5,899 bases of DNA from NCBI GenBank assembly GCA_905202605.1, contig CAJKSU010000181.1:1-5899 (forward strand), written 5' to 3'. Within the stretch, counting starts at the first letter, position 1. Each line of letters starts with the position of its first letter. Below the pieces are notes generated by a model. It was not told the origin of the DNA and ran no database searches. It saw only the letters and a list, made by a program, of their open reading frames with translations. Of this stretch, positions 4,815 to 5,899 are shown piece after piece. This DNA comes from an uncultured Eubacteriales bacterium. GTDB lineage: Bacteria > Bacillota > Clostridia > Oscillospirales > Oscillospiraceae. The position numbers and the translations under genes were made by a program.

Positions 4815-5899
4815 TTAGCTGTGCTTTGCCACATAGTCGCCCACGATCCTGCCCAGGGTATAGGCGATGCCGATGGAGACGCCTGCTACCGGGGTGGTAT
4901 ACATGATCGGGAAGCGTTCGCCGGAGCAGTTGCCGGTGGCATACAGGCCGGGGATCGGCTCGTCATCCTTACCGATGACCTGCTGATGCTCATCTACCAC
5001 CAGACCGCAGACGGTGACCATCAGGAAGCCCACGGCACGCGCGTTTTCGCAGAAGGCGTAAAAGGGGCCTTTTTCAATGGGATGGAGCTGCCGGGGATCC
5101 TTGGCAAAGTCCTCGTCCCGGCCCTTGTGCGCCAGCTCATTATACCGTGCCACCGAGGCAATAAAGTTTTCGCAGTCTGTGCCGGTCAGCCCAAGCTTGC
5201 CCGCCAGCTCCGGAATGGTGTCGGCGCAGGCCAGCAGATTGTTGGGGCCCATGTTGGCACTGGGCGGCCCCTGGGGGCGGTAGCTGTCGTCTACGCCCAT
5301 GCGCTGTGCCTTCTCCAGCTGCATTTCGATGCGGCGGAGCGCTTCGGTGTCGGACATATCGACTGCGGTGTGATCCAGCGTCTGATACTCCAGCTCCTCC
5401 CGCCAGTTGGAATCCCAAACGGTGTAGATGGCGCCCTTGGGCTGACGCGCACCCTGAAGCCCCGCACCCCAGTAGCCCATGATGCCCTCGTTGGTGTAGC
5501 GCTTGCCGTGTTTGTTCAGTCGCAGAAAGGCACTGCCGTCCATGGGGCCGCCGCTGCCGCCGACACAGCACCACATGCCGCCGCGGGGACCGGGTTCCAT
5601 CTTGCCACCTGCCCACAGACCCATCTGAATGCCTTTACCTTTGCGCCCAGCGGGAATGTAGGGGAACTTTTCGCCGTTTTCAGTGAGGGCGGCGTATTCC
5701 CCCAGCAGATCCATAACCATCTGGCGGTTGCCGGAAAAGTCGCCGGCGGCAAGGATGATGCCGTTTTTGCCGATAAAGCGGAAGTACTCCTTCTTATAAT
5801 TATGACCGATCAGCGCCGTCACTCTGCCGGCTTCGTCCTTTTCCAGATAATCACCGGTGATGCCGTAGACAAATTCCGCACCCAGCTCCTTGGTGAGCT
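4815..5899 (-). CDS. FAD-binding flavoprotein oxidoreductase (FAD_binding_2, fumarate-reductase-like), N-terminus outside window
   Basis: The C-terminal 360 residues are visible, and the frame stays open to the right edge, so the gene starts beyond 5899. This is the FAD_binding_2 family, with fumarate and urocanate reductases and ketosteroid dehydrogenases. Visible marks, counted from the window edge, are GIILAAGDFSGN near 46-57 (the FAD-domain ILATGGF-type strand), GKGIQMGLWAGG, FLRLNKHGKRYTNE, the RYNELAHKGRDEDFAKDP segment, GPFYAF, and the C-terminal PGLYATGN (316-323) with GIAYTLGRIVG closing the FAD site. The HHTMGG and GANRLGG motifs of true fumarate reductases are absent. The corresponding regions read VGFLMVTVCGLVVDE and FPIMYTTPVAGVS, so fumarate is an unlikely substrate. 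No signal peptide, haem or FMN-binding domain can be seen, but the missing N-terminus could hold one. The gene converges on the OYE-type enzyme, so the two are not co-transcribed here. GTG at 5822 is an internal valine codon. Confidence 0.87.
   Translation of the reverse strand, partial: LTKELGAEFVYGITGDYLEKDEAGRVTALIGHNYKKEYFRFIGKNGIILAAGDFSGNRQMVMDLLGEYAALTENGEKFPYIPAGRKGKGIQMGLWAGGKMEPGPRGGMWCCVGGSGGPMDGSAFLRLNKHGKRYTNEGIMGYWGAGLQGARQPKGAIYTVWDSNWREELEYQTLDHTAVDMSDTEALRRIEMQLEKAQRMGVDDSYRPQGPPSANMGPNNLLACADTIPELAGKLGLTGTDCENFIASVARYNELAHKGRDEDFAKDPRQLHPIEKGPFYAFCENARAVGFLMVTVCGLVVDEHQQVIGKDDEPIPGLYATGNCSGERFPIMYTTPVAGVSIGIAYTLGRIVGDYVAKHS

Noticed and set aside
5820..5822. GTG at 5822 as the start of the FAD-binding protein
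   Set aside because: The frame continues upstream to the window edge with plausible protein sequence, and family FAD-domain sequence is expected well before this point.

Overview
The window looks like chromosome from a moderately GC-rich anaerobic Firmicute, most likely a gut member of the Oscillospiraceae/Ruminococcaceae. This is inferred from strong GGAGG-type ribosome sites, sigma-A promoters, the iron-sulfur flavoenzyme content and the style of the intergenic repeat. No marker gene confirms it.

Layout, left to right. Positions 1-311 hold no convincing gene, only an AT-rich stretch and a candidate promoter. An acyltransferase-3 family membrane protein (312-1397, +) converges on a YjjU-like patatin family lipid acyl hydrolase (1439-2326, -), and the two share one 15-bp-stem bidirectional terminator. 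The patatin gene has a near-consensus promoter reading leftwards (TTGACA, 17 bp, TATGAT). A 480-bp divergent intergenic region follows. It carries a rightward extended -10 promoter and, immediately after it, a 274-bp non-coding element with 16-bp terminal inverted repeats and TTTA direct repeats at both ends: a MITE-like insertion packed with hairpins. It sits between the promoter and the ribosome site of a large flavoprotein gene (2807-4735, +), an Old Yellow Enzyme/2,4-dienoyl-CoA reductase/BaiCD-like 4Fe-4S oxidoreductase. A second terminator separates that gene from a convergent FAD_binding_2 (fumarate-reductase-like) flavoprotein (4815 to the right edge, -), whose N-terminus lies outside the window.

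How the genes relate. The left pair deals with acyl groups: transfer at the membrane, and lipid acyl hydrolysis. The two genes do not form an operon. The right pair are both flavin oxidoreductases of the kinds gut anaerobes use to reduce activated C=C bonds. They converge rather than being co-transcribed, so joint action on one substrate is only a suggestion.

The most interesting structure is the MITE-like element. If the TATAAT promoter at its left edge is active, the element is transcribed as a roughly 300-nt highly structured leader of the flavoenzyme mRNA.
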